Positions 1 to 5,111 of a stretch of 5,111 nt of DNA are shown piece by piece (the first letter of the stretch is position 1; the number at the start of each line of letters is the position of its first letter). This DNA is from an uncultured Oscillospiraceae bacterium. Its GTDB lineage: Bacteria > Bacillota > Clostridia > Oscillospirales > Acutalibacteraceae. Made by a program: the position numbers and the translations under genes. The notes under the pieces were generated by a model, which saw only the letters and a program-made list of their open reading frames with translations, searched no databases and was not told where the DNA came from. The stretch lies in contig URDW01000144.1 of the NCBI GenBank assembly GCA_900546735.1, positions 1-5,111 of the forward strand, read 5' to 3'.

Positions 1-41
1 CTATTAAGTCGTCGGCAGCGTCAGATGTGTATAAGAGACAG
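1..41 (+). other. Nextera Read 1 adapter with i5 index (sequencing artefact)
   Basis: Bases 9-22 read TCGTCGGCAGCGTC and bases 23-41 read AGATGTGTATAAGAGACAG, the 19-bp Tn5 mosaic end. Together they are the full 33-nt Illumina Nextera Read 1 transposase adapter. The preceding eight bases, CTATTAAG, match from memory the Nextera XT v2 i5 index S518 and sit exactly where the i5 index lies in the library molecule. This is synthetic library sequence, not genome and not a natural transposon end. Genomic DNA begins at about 42. Confidence 0.98.
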
Positions 42-71
42 ATTATAGACAGAGAAAACTGCAGAATTGTC

Positions 72-76
72 GGAGG
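72..76 (+). promoter_or_regulatory. Ribosome binding site of pyrH
   Basis: A GGAGG core, in the context CGGAGGTAAT, lies nine bases before the ATG at 86. It is a strong match to the anti-Shine-Dalgarno of Gram-positive 16S rRNA and fixes the pyrH start. The remaining leader (42-71) is too short to judge for a promoter, because anything upstream is replaced by adapter. Confidence 0.85.
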
Positions 77-85
77 TAATTTTTT

Positions 86-784
86 ATGTACAAACGAATA
101 CTGCTGAAACTGTCTGGTGAAGTGCTTGCCGGCAGCAAGGGCACCGGGATCGACGACGAGACCGTCAGCTCCATCTGTAAAAGCATCAAAGAGGTCTGGG
201 ACCTCGGCGTACAGATCGGCATTGTGGTCGGCGGCGGCAATTTCTGGCGCGGCAGAACGAGCGAACACATGGACCGCACGCGTGCGGACCATATCGGCAT
301 GCTGGCTACGGCAATGAACTCGCTGGCGCTTTGCGACGCACTGGAGCAGCTCGGCGCTGATGTGCGTGTGCAGACGGCTATTGAAATGCGCCAGATCGCC
401 GAACCGTACATCCGCAACCGTGCAAACCGCCACTTTGAAAAAGGGCGTATCGTGATTTTCGGCTGCGGCACCGGCAGCCCGTTCTTTTCAACAGACACGG
501 CGGCGGCGCTGCGCGCTGTGGAGATCGGGGCAGATATTTTGCTGAAGGCCACAAATGTGGACGGCGTTTATGACAAAGACCCCAAACAGTATCCCGACGC
601 TGTGAAGTATGACACGGTGACGTTCCGCGATGTTTTGGCAAATGACATCCGCGTGATGGATTCCACCGCTTTTTCCCTTTGTAAGGACAACCTTGTGCCG
701 ATTTTGGTTTTCAACCTTGACGATCCGCAGAACATCGTGCGTGCCGCCAAGGGGGAAAAGATCGGTACAGTCGTAACGGATTAA
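86..784 (+). CDS. pyrH: UMP kinase (uridylate kinase)
   Basis: This cytosolic enzyme phosphorylates UMP to UDP with ATP in pyrimidine nucleotide synthesis. It belongs to the amino-acid-kinase fold family, usually a hexamer regulated by GTP and UTP, and is unrelated to eukaryotic UMP/CMP kinases. The 232-residue product is close to the usual 235-245. Visible motifs are K-L-S-G-E at 8-12 (phosphate binding), G-G-G-N at 49-52 followed by R55-G-R57, the [13 protein letters not shown] block at 63-75, [16 protein letters not shown] at 128-143 (UMP binding) and [13 protein letters not shown] at 154-166 (nucleotide binding). S131 stands where many homologues have Asn; I think this is tolerated variation. 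The ATG has a strong Shine-Dalgarno. It is the first complete gene here; rpsB and tsf would be expected upstream. frr follows after 30 nt, consistent with one operon. Confidence 0.97.
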   Translation: MYKRILLKLSGEVLAGSKGTGIDDETVSSICKSIKEVWDLGVQIGIVVGGGNFWRGRTSEHMDRTRADHIGMLATAMNSLALCDALEQLGADVRVQTAIEMRQIAEPYIRNRANRHFEKGRIVIFGCGTGSPFFSTDTAAALRAVEIGADILLKATNVDGVYDKDPKQYPDAVKYDTVTFRDVLANDIRVMDSTAFSLCKDNLVPILVFNLDDPQNIVRAAKGEKIGTVVTD

Positions 785-814
785 CACGAATTATTTGAAA
801 GTGAGGTCAACACA

Positions 815-1375
815 ATGTCACTCGAACAGGTTTATACAAAAACAGATGAAAAAATGGAAAAGTGCCTGAAGTCCATGGAACGCGACTATGCGGCCATCCG
901 TGCCGGCCGCGCCAACCCGTCTATTTTGGATCGCGTTCTGGTCGATTACTACGGTACGCCTACGCCGGTCGGCCAGATGGCGCAGATCAGTGTGCCGGAG
1001 CCCAGGACCCTGGCTATTCAGCCCTGGGATGCTTCAACGCTGAAAGATATTGAAAAGGCGATCAATAAGTCTGATGTGGGCATCAACCCGATGAACGACG
1101 GCAAGGTCATCCGCCTGAATTTCCCGCCGCTGACCGAAGAGCGCCGTAAAGAGATCGTCAAGTCCATCTCCAAGCGCAACGAAGAGGCGAAGGTCGCCAT
1201 GCGCAATGTGCGCCGCGATGCGATCGACGATGTGAAGAAAATGAAAAAAGATAACGAGATCACAGAGGACGACGTGAAGTCGGCCGAGAAAAAGATCCAG
1301 GAAATCACCGACAAAGCGGTTAAGCTGGCCGATGAGATCACGGCCAAAAAGGAAAAAGAAATTCTTTCAATTTAA
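815..1375 (+). CDS. frr: Ribosome recycling factor (RRF)
   Basis: RRF works with EF-G to split the post-termination ribosome and free mRNA and tRNA for another round of translation; it is essential in bacteria. The 186 residues match the usual 185. Domain I, the three-helix bundle, is formed by about residues 1-30 and 105-186. Domain II, the small beta domain, spans about 31-104. Family hallmarks are R-A-G-R-A-N-P at 29-35, the Y-Y-G-T-P-T-P-V turn at 45-52, P-E-P-R-T-L at 61-66, N-D-G-K-V-I-R-L-N-F-P-P-L-T at 94-107 and the basic R-N-V-R-R-D segment at 130-135 that contacts 23S rRNA. The C-terminal helix is rich in Lys and Glu, as expected. The ATG start is preceded by GAGG at 803-806. The pyrH-frr pairing is almost universal in bacteria and supports both calls. 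Confidence 0.98.
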   Translation: MSLEQVYTKTDEKMEKCLKSMERDYAAIRAGRANPSILDRVLVDYYGTPTPVGQMAQISVPEPRTLAIQPWDASTLKDIEKAINKSDVGINPMNDGKVIRLNFPPLTEERRKEIVKSISKRNEEAKVAMRNVRRDAIDDVKKMKKDNEITEDDVKSAEKKIQEITDKAVKLADEITAKKEKEILSI

Positions 1376-1389
1376 CGGTGTGCTTTTGT

Positions 1390-1410
1390 GGGGCGCTGCT
1401 ATGGCGCCCC
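1390..1410 (+). terminator. GC-rich hairpin between frr and uppS, possible weak terminator or processing site
   Basis: GGGGCGC at 1390-1396 and GCGCCCC at 1404-1410 form a perfect 7-bp stem around the 7-nt loop TGCTATG, and a T-G wobble could close the loop further. It sits in the only sizeable gap of the cluster (1376-1445). The downstream sequence TGAAATGCTTTTATAT has only a four-T run, starting nine bases after the stem, so it is a poor match to a full intrinsic terminator. Partial attenuation, an mRNA-stability element or a processing site are equally possible. TGCTTTT occurs on both sides (1381-1387 and 1416-1422). The stem is seen directly; its function is inference. Confidence 0.45.
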
Positions 1411-1436
1411 TGAAATGCTTTTATATCTGTATTTGT

Positions 1437-1441
1437 GGAGG
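1437..1441 (+). promoter_or_regulatory. Ribosome binding site deciding the uppS start
   Basis: GGAGG at 1437-1441 lies four bases before the ATG at 1446. The spacing is short but usable. Earlier in-frame ATGs at 1332 (inside frr) and 1401 (inside the hairpin) have no comparable site. They would also add a stretch rich in Lys, Cys and Trp that the family lacks, so 1446 is the preferred start. Confidence 0.75.
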
Positions 1442-1445
1442 CAAC

Positions 1446-2186
1446 ATGGCTGTATTTAAAAAAAAGGCCGGCTTTGAAAACCTGCCGTCGTTCGATGTGC
1501 TGCCGCAGCACCTTGGCATTATTATGGACGGCAACGGCCGCTGGGCCAAAAAGCGCGCTCTGCCGCGAAAGGCCGGGCACAAGGCCGGCGCCGAGGTGTT
1601 TCGCCGCATTTCCAAGCTTTGTGCGCATCTGGGCATCCCTTATGTCACGTTTTATGCGTTTTCTACCGAAAACTGGAAGCGCCCGGCAGACGAGGTGAAC
1701 GCACTGATGCTGCTGTTCAAAAATTATTTGCTGGAGGCGGAGCGTGACTTTGACGAAAGCGAAAACATTGCGATCCGCTTTATCGGCGAGCGCGAGGGGC
1801 TTTCCGACGAGCTCAATGACCTGATGGACCGCGCTGAAAAGCGTACGGCTGACCGCGACGGCACCATTATCAACCTGGCGGTCAACTACGGCGGCCGGCT
1901 CGAGATCGTTCGTGCCGTGCAGCGCCTTGCGCGCGAGGGGCGCGATTTGACCGCGATCACAGAGAATGATATTTCATCGCACATCTACACGGCCGGCCAG
2001 CCGGATGCCGACTTGATCATCCGCCCGAGCGGGGAACAGCGCCTTTCCAATTTCCTGCTTTGGCAGTCGGCTTACAGCGAATTCTGGTACAGCGATGTGC
2101 TGTGGCCCGATTTTAAAGATGAAGACCTTTATGCGGCCTTGTCTGCCTATGAAAAAAGAAATCGCCGTTTCGGAGGTACTGTATGA
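1446..2186 (+). CDS. uppS: Undecaprenyl diphosphate synthase (cis-prenyltransferase)
   Basis: The enzyme adds eight isopentenyl units in cis to farnesyl diphosphate. The product is the C55 carrier lipid precursor used for peptidoglycan and other wall polymers. It acts at the cytoplasmic face of the membrane. The 246 residues fit the family (about 240-260). Motifs: I-I-M-D-G-N-G-R-W-A at 25-34 with catalytic D28, H45-K-A-G-A-E50, the F-Y-A-F-S-T-E-N-W-K-R-P block at 69-80, N-L-A-V-N-Y-G-G-R at 143-151, and the signature D-A-D-L-I-I-R-P-S-G-E-Q-R-L-S-N-F at 187-203, in which R193, R199 and S201 bind diphosphate. E212 corresponds to the Mg-binding Glu. R-P-S-G-E replaces the commoner R-T-S-G-E. 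The last codon overlaps the cdsA start as ATGA, and the cdsA ribosome binding site lies inside this gene, suggesting translational coupling. Dxr downstream feeds the same IPP pathway. Confidence 0.97.
   Translation: MAVFKKKAGFENLPSFDVLPQHLGIIMDGNGRWAKKRALPRKAGHKAGAEVFRRISKLCAHLGIPYVTFYAFSTENWKRPADEVNALMLLFKNYLLEAERDFDESENIAIRFIGEREGLSDELNDLMDRAEKRTADRDGTIINLAVNYGGRLEIVRAVQRLAREGRDLTAITENDISSHIYTAGQPDADLIIRPSGEQRLSNFLLWQSAYSEFWYSDVLWPDFKDEDLYAALSAYEKRNRRFGGTV
2172..2176 (+). promoter_or_regulatory. Ribosome binding site of cdsA inside uppS
   Basis: GGAGG at 2172-2176 is within the last codons of uppS and six bases before the cdsA ATG at 2183. It supports the start whose ATGA overlaps the uppS stop. 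It also means cdsA can recruit its own ribosomes as well as receive those terminating on uppS. Confidence 0.8.
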
Positions 2187-3061
2187 AACAAAGAGTGATT
2201 ACCGGCCTGGTGCTGGCGGCCGTTCTGGTCGTTGTCGTCTGGCAGATCTACACGCCGGCGCTGGTCGTTGTCGTTGCATTTTTAAGCGCAGTCGCTGCCA
2301 ACGAGATCATGCGCTGCGCAAAAATCGTCAACAAATTTATTTTGATCGTCGGTACGGCGTTTGCCGCCGTCGTGCCGTTTTTCTCGAACGGCGCTTGTCT
2401 GGAACCGCTCGTTTCTGAGGCGGTGTGGTCGCGTGTGATCGGCTTCGTACCGCATGTGGTCTACGTTACAGCGCTCGTCATCGTGTTTTTCCTGGCCATG
2501 CTGCGCCAGTATAATAAAACAAAGTTTGAGGATGTGACGACAGCCGTTTTTGCCAGCGTTGTCGTGCCTTACGGCTTTTCCATCATCGTCCGTTTGCGCG
2601 ACATCGGCGGCGCTGATAAGCAGATCGGCATTTATTTTATCTTTTATGCGCTCATTTCGGCGCTTGTGAACGACATCGGCGCCCAGCTGACCGGCATGGT
2701 GTGCGGCAAGCATAAAATGTCGCCGAACATCAGCCCGAAAAAAACGGTGGAGGGCGCGGTCGGCGGCCTTGTTTTGTCGCTCGTTGCCAACGTGTGCGCC
2801 ATGCTGCTTTACAACCATTTTGCCGATGTGCCGCTGGAACAGCCGCTGATGATCGCGCTCATTTGCCTGAGCCCTGTGGTCGCGCTGCTTGGCATGTTCG
2901 GCGACCTGACGGCGTCGGTGCTCAAACGCAATTTCGGCGTAAAGGATTTTGGCAAGATCTTTCCCGGTCACGGCGGCGTGATGGATCGGTTCGATTCGTC
3001 GCTTTTCACGCTGGCCGTTGTACATATCATCGCGCTGGCTTATTTCAGCGCGGCAGTCTGA
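2183..3061 (+). CDS. cdsA: Phosphatidate cytidylyltransferase (CDP-diglyceride synthase)
   Basis: This integral membrane enzyme makes CDP-diacylglycerol from phosphatidate and CTP, the branch-point precursor of phosphatidylglycerol, cardiolipin and other phospholipids. The 292-residue product is within the family range. The complete CTP-transferase signature S-x-x-K-R-x4-K-D-x-G-x2-F-P-x-H-G-G-x-x-D-R-x-D is present at 245-271, preceded by G-D at 240-241. A second conserved block, G-K-H-K-M-S-P-N-I-S-P-K-K-T-V-E-G, covers 175-191. Hydrophobic segments lie at about 8-38, 52-67, 88-107, 118-136, 148-172, 193-211, 222-240 and 274-290, consistent with a polytopic protein. N163-D-I-G-A-Q-L-T-G171 keeps the conserved Asp but has Gln-Leu where Tyr-Phe is common. 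The gene overlaps uppS by 4 nt and is 10 nt from dxr. Confidence 0.95.
   Translation: MKQRVITGLVLAAVLVVVVWQIYTPALVVVVAFLSAVAANEIMRCAKIVNKFILIVGTAFAAVVPFFSNGACLEPLVSEAVWSRVIGFVPHVVYVTALVIVFFLAMLRQYNKTKFEDVTTAVFASVVVPYGFSIIVRLRDIGGADKQIGIYFIFYALISALVNDIGAQLTGMVCGKHKMSPNISPKKTVEGAVGGLVLSLVANVCAMLLYNHFADVPLEQPLMIALICLSPVVALLGMFGDLTASVLKRNFGVKDFGKIFPGHGGVMDRFDSSLFTLAVVHIIALAYFSAAV
2225..2274 (+). repeat. In-frame 14-bp direct repeat within cdsA
   Basis: CTGGTCGTTGTCGT occurs at 2225-2238 and again at 2261-2274, exactly 36 bp (12 codons) apart and in frame. Each copy encodes Leu-Val-Val-Val-Val in the N-terminal membrane region (residues 15-19 and 27-31). It most likely reflects repeated use of favoured Val codons in a hydrophobic stretch, or a small local duplication. 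Confidence 0.6.
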
Positions 3062-3067
3062 AGGTGA
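3062..3067 (+). promoter_or_regulatory. Ribosome binding site deciding the dxr start
   Basis: AGGTGA at 3062-3067 directly follows the cdsA stop and lies four bases before the ATG at 3072. It is a weaker match than the other sites in this cluster. It still favours 3072 over the in-frame ATG at 3018, which is deep in cdsA and would add 18 residues before the Rossmann-fold start. Confidence 0.65.
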
Positions 3068-3071
3068 AGTT

Positions 3072-4220
3072 ATGAAAAAAATCGCGCTGCTCGGCTCTAC
3101 CGGTTCTATCGGCACCCAGGCGCTCGATGTGATCCGGCTGAACGGCTATTCGGTAACGGCTCTTTCGGCCAATAAAAATTACAAAGCGGTGGAACGCCAG
3201 GCCAGGGAGTTTCATCCCGAACTTGTCTGCATGATGCAGCCGCAGGCGGCCGACGCCCTGCGTGTTTTGCTGAAGGATACGGACATCCGTGTTGTATCCG
3301 GCATGGAGGGGCTGATCGAATGCGCCACCGCTGCGCATGCCGATACGGTGCTCAACGCCGTGGTCGGCATGGTCGGGCTGGAACCGACTTTGGCGGCCAT
3401 CCGCGCCAAAAAGACGATCGCGCTCGCCAACAAGGAAACGCTTGTGGCCGGCGGCCGTCTGGTGATGGATGCGGCAAAGGAAAACGGCGTTTCGATTTTG
3501 CCCGTCGACAGTGAACACTCGGCTATTTTTCAGGCGCTGCAGGGCAGCCTAGGTCGTGCAGCTGTTAAAAAACTGATTTTAACGGCTTCCGGCGGCCCGT
3601 TTTTCGGTAAAAAAGAAAGTGAACTGCAAAACGTCACGGTAAAGCAGGCGCTCAACCACCCGAACTGGAGCATGGGCGCCAAAATCACGATCGACTCTGC
3701 TACCATGATGAATAAGGGACTCGAAATCATTGAGGCAGCCTGGCTTTTTGACATGCAGCCGTCCCGGATCGACGTAGTCGTGCACCGTGAGTCGGTTGTC
3801 CATTCTGCGATCGAGTATGTGGACAATTCCGTCATTGCCCAGCTTGGCGTGCCGGATATGCGCATCCCGATCCAATATGCTTTGACCTATCCGGAGCGCT
3901 TCGTTTCGCCTGTGCGCGAACTCAGCCTGACCGAGTACGGCAAGCTGACCTTTTTTGCGCCGGATTACGAGACGTTTGGCTGTCTGAACATCTGCCGCCG
4001 TGCGTTTGAACTCGGCGGTCTGCACCCGGCTGCTGCAAACGGCGCGAATGAAGAAAGTGTAAAATATTTTCTGGACGGAAAAATTAAATTTACCGACATT
4101 GCATATCTTAACAATGAGGCAATGGAGCACGCGCCGGATGTGCAGGCATTTTCGCTTGCCGATGTGCTGGAGGCAGACCGGTGCGCGCGTGAATATGTGG
4201 CAAAGGCGGTAAATAGTTGA
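3072..4220 (+). CDS. dxr: 1-deoxy-D-xylulose 5-phosphate reductoisomerase
   Basis: This enzyme catalyses the committed step of the MEP (non-mevalonate) isoprenoid pathway: NADPH- and divalent-metal-dependent rearrangement and reduction of DXP to 2-C-methyl-D-erythritol 4-phosphate, in the cytosol. It is the known fosmidomycin target. The product is 382 residues (family about 380-400). The NADPH-binding G-S-T-G-S-I-G is at 8-14, immediately after the chosen Met. A-N-K-E-T-L-V-A-G-G covers 119-128. The metal ligands are D146 and E148 in P-V-D-S-E-H-S, and E218 in N-K-G-L-E at 214-218. L-T-A-S-G-G-P-F is at 170-177. The flexible active-site loop N-H-P-N-W-S-M-G at 195-202 carries W199. No key residue appears to be missing. 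The stop TGA overlaps the TTG start of rseP. IPP made by this pathway is the substrate of UppS upstream. Confidence 0.98.
   Translation: MKKIALLGSTGSIGTQALDVIRLNGYSVTALSANKNYKAVERQAREFHPELVCMMQPQAADALRVLLKDTDIRVVSGMEGLIECATAAHADTVLNAVVGMVGLEPTLAAIRAKKTIALANKETLVAGGRLVMDAAKENGVSILPVDSEHSAIFQALQGSLGRAAVKKLILTASGGPFFGKKESELQNVTVKQALNHPNWSMGAKITIDSATMMNKGLEIIEAAWLFDMQPSRIDVVVHRESVVHSAIEYVDNSVIAQLGVPDMRIPIQYALTYPERFVSPVRELSLTEYGKLTFFAPDYETFGCLNICRRAFELGGLHPAAANGANEESVKYFLDGKIKFTDIAYLNNEAMEHAPDVQAFSLADVLEADRCAREYVAKAVNS
4204..4209 (+). promoter_or_regulatory. Probable ribosome binding site for the TTG-initiated rseP
   Basis: AGGCGG at 4204-4209, at the end of dxr, is a partial Shine-Dalgarno match seven bases before TTG at 4217. 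It is imperfect, so rseP translation may rely partly on ribosomes finishing dxr. Confidence 0.5.
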
Positions 4221-5083
4221 TTTCTCTGAGTATCAGCATTTCGAGTATCTGGAACACGGTCTACCCGATCCTGATCGCGATTTTGTTTTTTGAACTGATC
4301 ATTATTGTGCACGAGGGCGGCCATTTCGTGGCGGCCAAACTCAATAAGATCCAGGTCAATGAATTTTCAATCGGCATGGGGCCGAAAATCTTTAGCAAAA
4401 CTTTCCGCGGCACGAAGTACTCGCTGCGCTGGATCTTGGTCGGCGGCTACTGCGCCATGGAGGGGGAAGATGAGGAAAGCGACAGCAAGCGTTCGTTTTC
4501 TTCCAAAAAAGTCTGGCAGCGCATCGTTGTGGTCGTGGCCGGCGCGCTGATGAACTTGCTGCTCGGCTTCATCATTATGGCCATCATTGTTTCCACCTCT
4601 AACCTGGTCGGCACCTGTACGGTGGCCCGGTTTGAAGAGGGCGCCGTCAGCGAGGCTTACGGCCTGCAGGTCGGCGACACGATCAAATCGATCGACGGCA
4701 TGCGCATTTTTACGACTTCGGACCTCAGCACGGCGTTTTCACGCAGCAGCGACGGCATCGTAGACATGACGGTCGACCGCGACGGCAAAACGGTGGCGCT
4801 GGACGGCGTGCAGTTCGCGACGGAAGAGCAGTATGGCCACAATTACATTTCGATGGACTTCTGGCTGCTCGGCGAGGAGAAAAATGTGGGCAATGTGCTG
4901 AAAGCCTCGTGTCTGGAATTCCTGTCTTACGGGCGCATGGTCTTTTTGTCGGTCTATGATCTTCTGACCGGCAAATACGGCCTGTCGGATCTGTCCGGTC
5001 CGGTCGGCAGCGTCAGCATCATTTCGGACGCGGTCAAAACTTCTGTGCCCACCATGCTGCGCATTATGGCGCTTTTAACGATC
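4217..5083 (+). CDS. rseP: RIP metalloprotease RseP/RasP (site-2 protease), 3'-truncated, TTG start
   Basis: This is an intramembrane zinc protease (family M50) that cleaves membrane-embedded substrates such as anti-sigma factors; RasP of Bacillus acts on RsiW and FtsL. Only the first 289 residues are present. The frame opens after TAG at 4214-4216. The only standard start before the active site is TTG at 4217, which overlaps the dxr stop as TTGA. TM1 (about 10-31) leads into H-E-G-G-H at 32-36, the zinc ligands and catalytic Glu. G-G-Y with the acidic M-E-G-E-D-E-E block lies at 76-87, and A-G-A-L-M-N plus TM2 at about 103-127. A PDZ domain covers about 128-205 with G-L-Q-V-G-D at 149-154, and L-S-G-P-V-G is at 259-264. 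The C-terminal N-x-x-P-x-P-x-L-D-G motif with the third zinc ligand is beyond the contig edge. Further translation (L-S-L-I-H-I-S-E-P) is adapter. The break is technical, so this is not a pseudogene. Confidence 0.95.
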
Positions 5084-5111
5084 CTGTCTCTTATACACAT
5101 CTCCGAGCCCA
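5084..5111 (-). other. Nextera Read 2 adapter, reverse complement (sequencing artefact)
   Basis: CTGTCTCTTATACACATCT at 5084-5102 is the reverse complement of the Tn5 mosaic end. CCGAGCCCA at 5103-5111 continues into the Nextera Read 2 adapter arm, cut off before its final bases. It is inverted relative to the left mosaic end, as expected for the two ends of tagmented fragments. Genomic DNA ends at about 5083, inside rseP. Confidence 0.98.

Noticed and set aside
23..41. Mosaic end taken as a natural Tn5/IS50 transposon end
   Set aside because: It is the hyperactive Tn5 mosaic end joined to the synthetic Nextera Read 1 arm and index, with no transposase gene or transposon body in the window.
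42..71. Promoter -10-like ATTATAGAC upstream of pyrH
   Set aside because: Any -35 element would fall in adapter sequence, and pyrH normally belongs to a transcript from rpsB-tsf upstream. There is too little genomic sequence to support a promoter.
43..552. 169-codon open frame on the minus strand opposite pyrH
   Set aside because: Antisense to well-supported pyrH, low-complexity Ser/Pro-rich translation, and its 3' end falls at the adapter junction. It is a coding shadow.
1332..1445. Longer uppS starting at ATG 1332 or 1401
   Set aside because: The extension overlaps frr or the hairpin, lacks a Shine-Dalgarno and adds residues not typical of the family. ATG 1446 follows a GGAGG.
3018..3071. 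Longer dxr starting at ATG 3018 inside cdsA
   Set aside because: It would add 18 residues before the Rossmann fold and has no clear ribosome binding site. ATG 3072 follows AGGTGA and gives the usual N-terminus.
2282..3115. Long 277-codon open frame on the minus strand opposite cdsA
   Set aside because: It lies antisense to a gene with complete family motifs. Its product is His/Arg/Asp-rich with no recognisable domain, and it has no ribosome binding site evidence. It is explained by the codon use of cdsA on the other strand.
4305..4550. 81-codon plus-strand open frame within rseP
   Set aside because: It is in a different frame from the HExxH protease, rich in Arg/Ser/Ala and with no domain. 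It is a shadow of rseP.
4217..5111. rseP as a degraded pseudogene because it lacks a stop and the third zinc ligand
   Set aside because: The reading frame is intact up to the adapter junction at 5083. The missing C-terminus is due to the contig end, not mutation.
1..5111. CRISPR arrays, tRNA or rRNA genes, phage or defence modules
   Set aside because: No repeat-spacer pattern, tRNA-like fold or unexplained gene is visible. The genomic sequence is almost fully occupied by six housekeeping genes.

Overview
The window is one bacterial contig of about 5.04 kb of genomic DNA (positions 42-5083), bounded on both sides by Illumina Nextera/Tn5 tagmentation adapter that was not trimmed. The left 41 bases are what I recognise as a Nextera XT i5 index (CTATTAAG) followed by the Read 1 adapter. 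The right 28 bases (5084-5111) are the reverse complement of the Read 2 adapter. Neither end is biological.

The genomic part holds six tightly packed genes, all on the + strand: pyrH (UMP kinase), frr (ribosome recycling factor), uppS (undecaprenyl diphosphate synthase), cdsA (CDP-diglyceride synthase), dxr (DXP reductoisomerase) and a 3'-truncated rseP/rasP site-2 protease. This is the well-known conserved bacterial block that usually follows rpsB-tsf and, in many Clostridia, continues into ispG and polC. Those flanking genes are not in the window. The gene order, strong GGAGG-type ribosome binding sites, a TTG start and the sequence style of the proteins suggest a Bacillota member of moderately high GC, most likely a gut-type Clostridia (Oscillospiraceae-like). 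The lineage is an inference and was not checked against any database.

Layout: 42-85 short leader with the pyrH Shine-Dalgarno; 86-784 pyrH; 30-nt gap; 815-1375 frr; 70-nt gap containing a perfect 7-bp GC-rich hairpin; 1446-2186 uppS; 4-nt ATGA overlap; 2183-3061 cdsA; 10-nt gap; 3072-4220 dxr; 4-nt TTGA overlap; 4217-5083 rseP, cut by the adapter. No stretch longer than 70 bases of genomic sequence is without a gene.

The genes join nucleotide supply (UMP to UDP) and ribosome recycling to envelope building. Dxr makes MEP toward IPP, UppS uses IPP to build the C55 lipid carrier for peptidoglycan, CdsA makes the CDP-diacylglycerol precursor of phospholipids, and RseP is a membrane protease of envelope and division control. 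The start-stop overlaps suggest translational coupling for uppS-cdsA and dxr-rseP.

I found no previously undescribed system. The items most worth a second look are the adapter ends (including an adapter-encoded false C-terminus on rseP), the TTG start of rseP, the frr-uppS hairpin and small deviations in CdsA.
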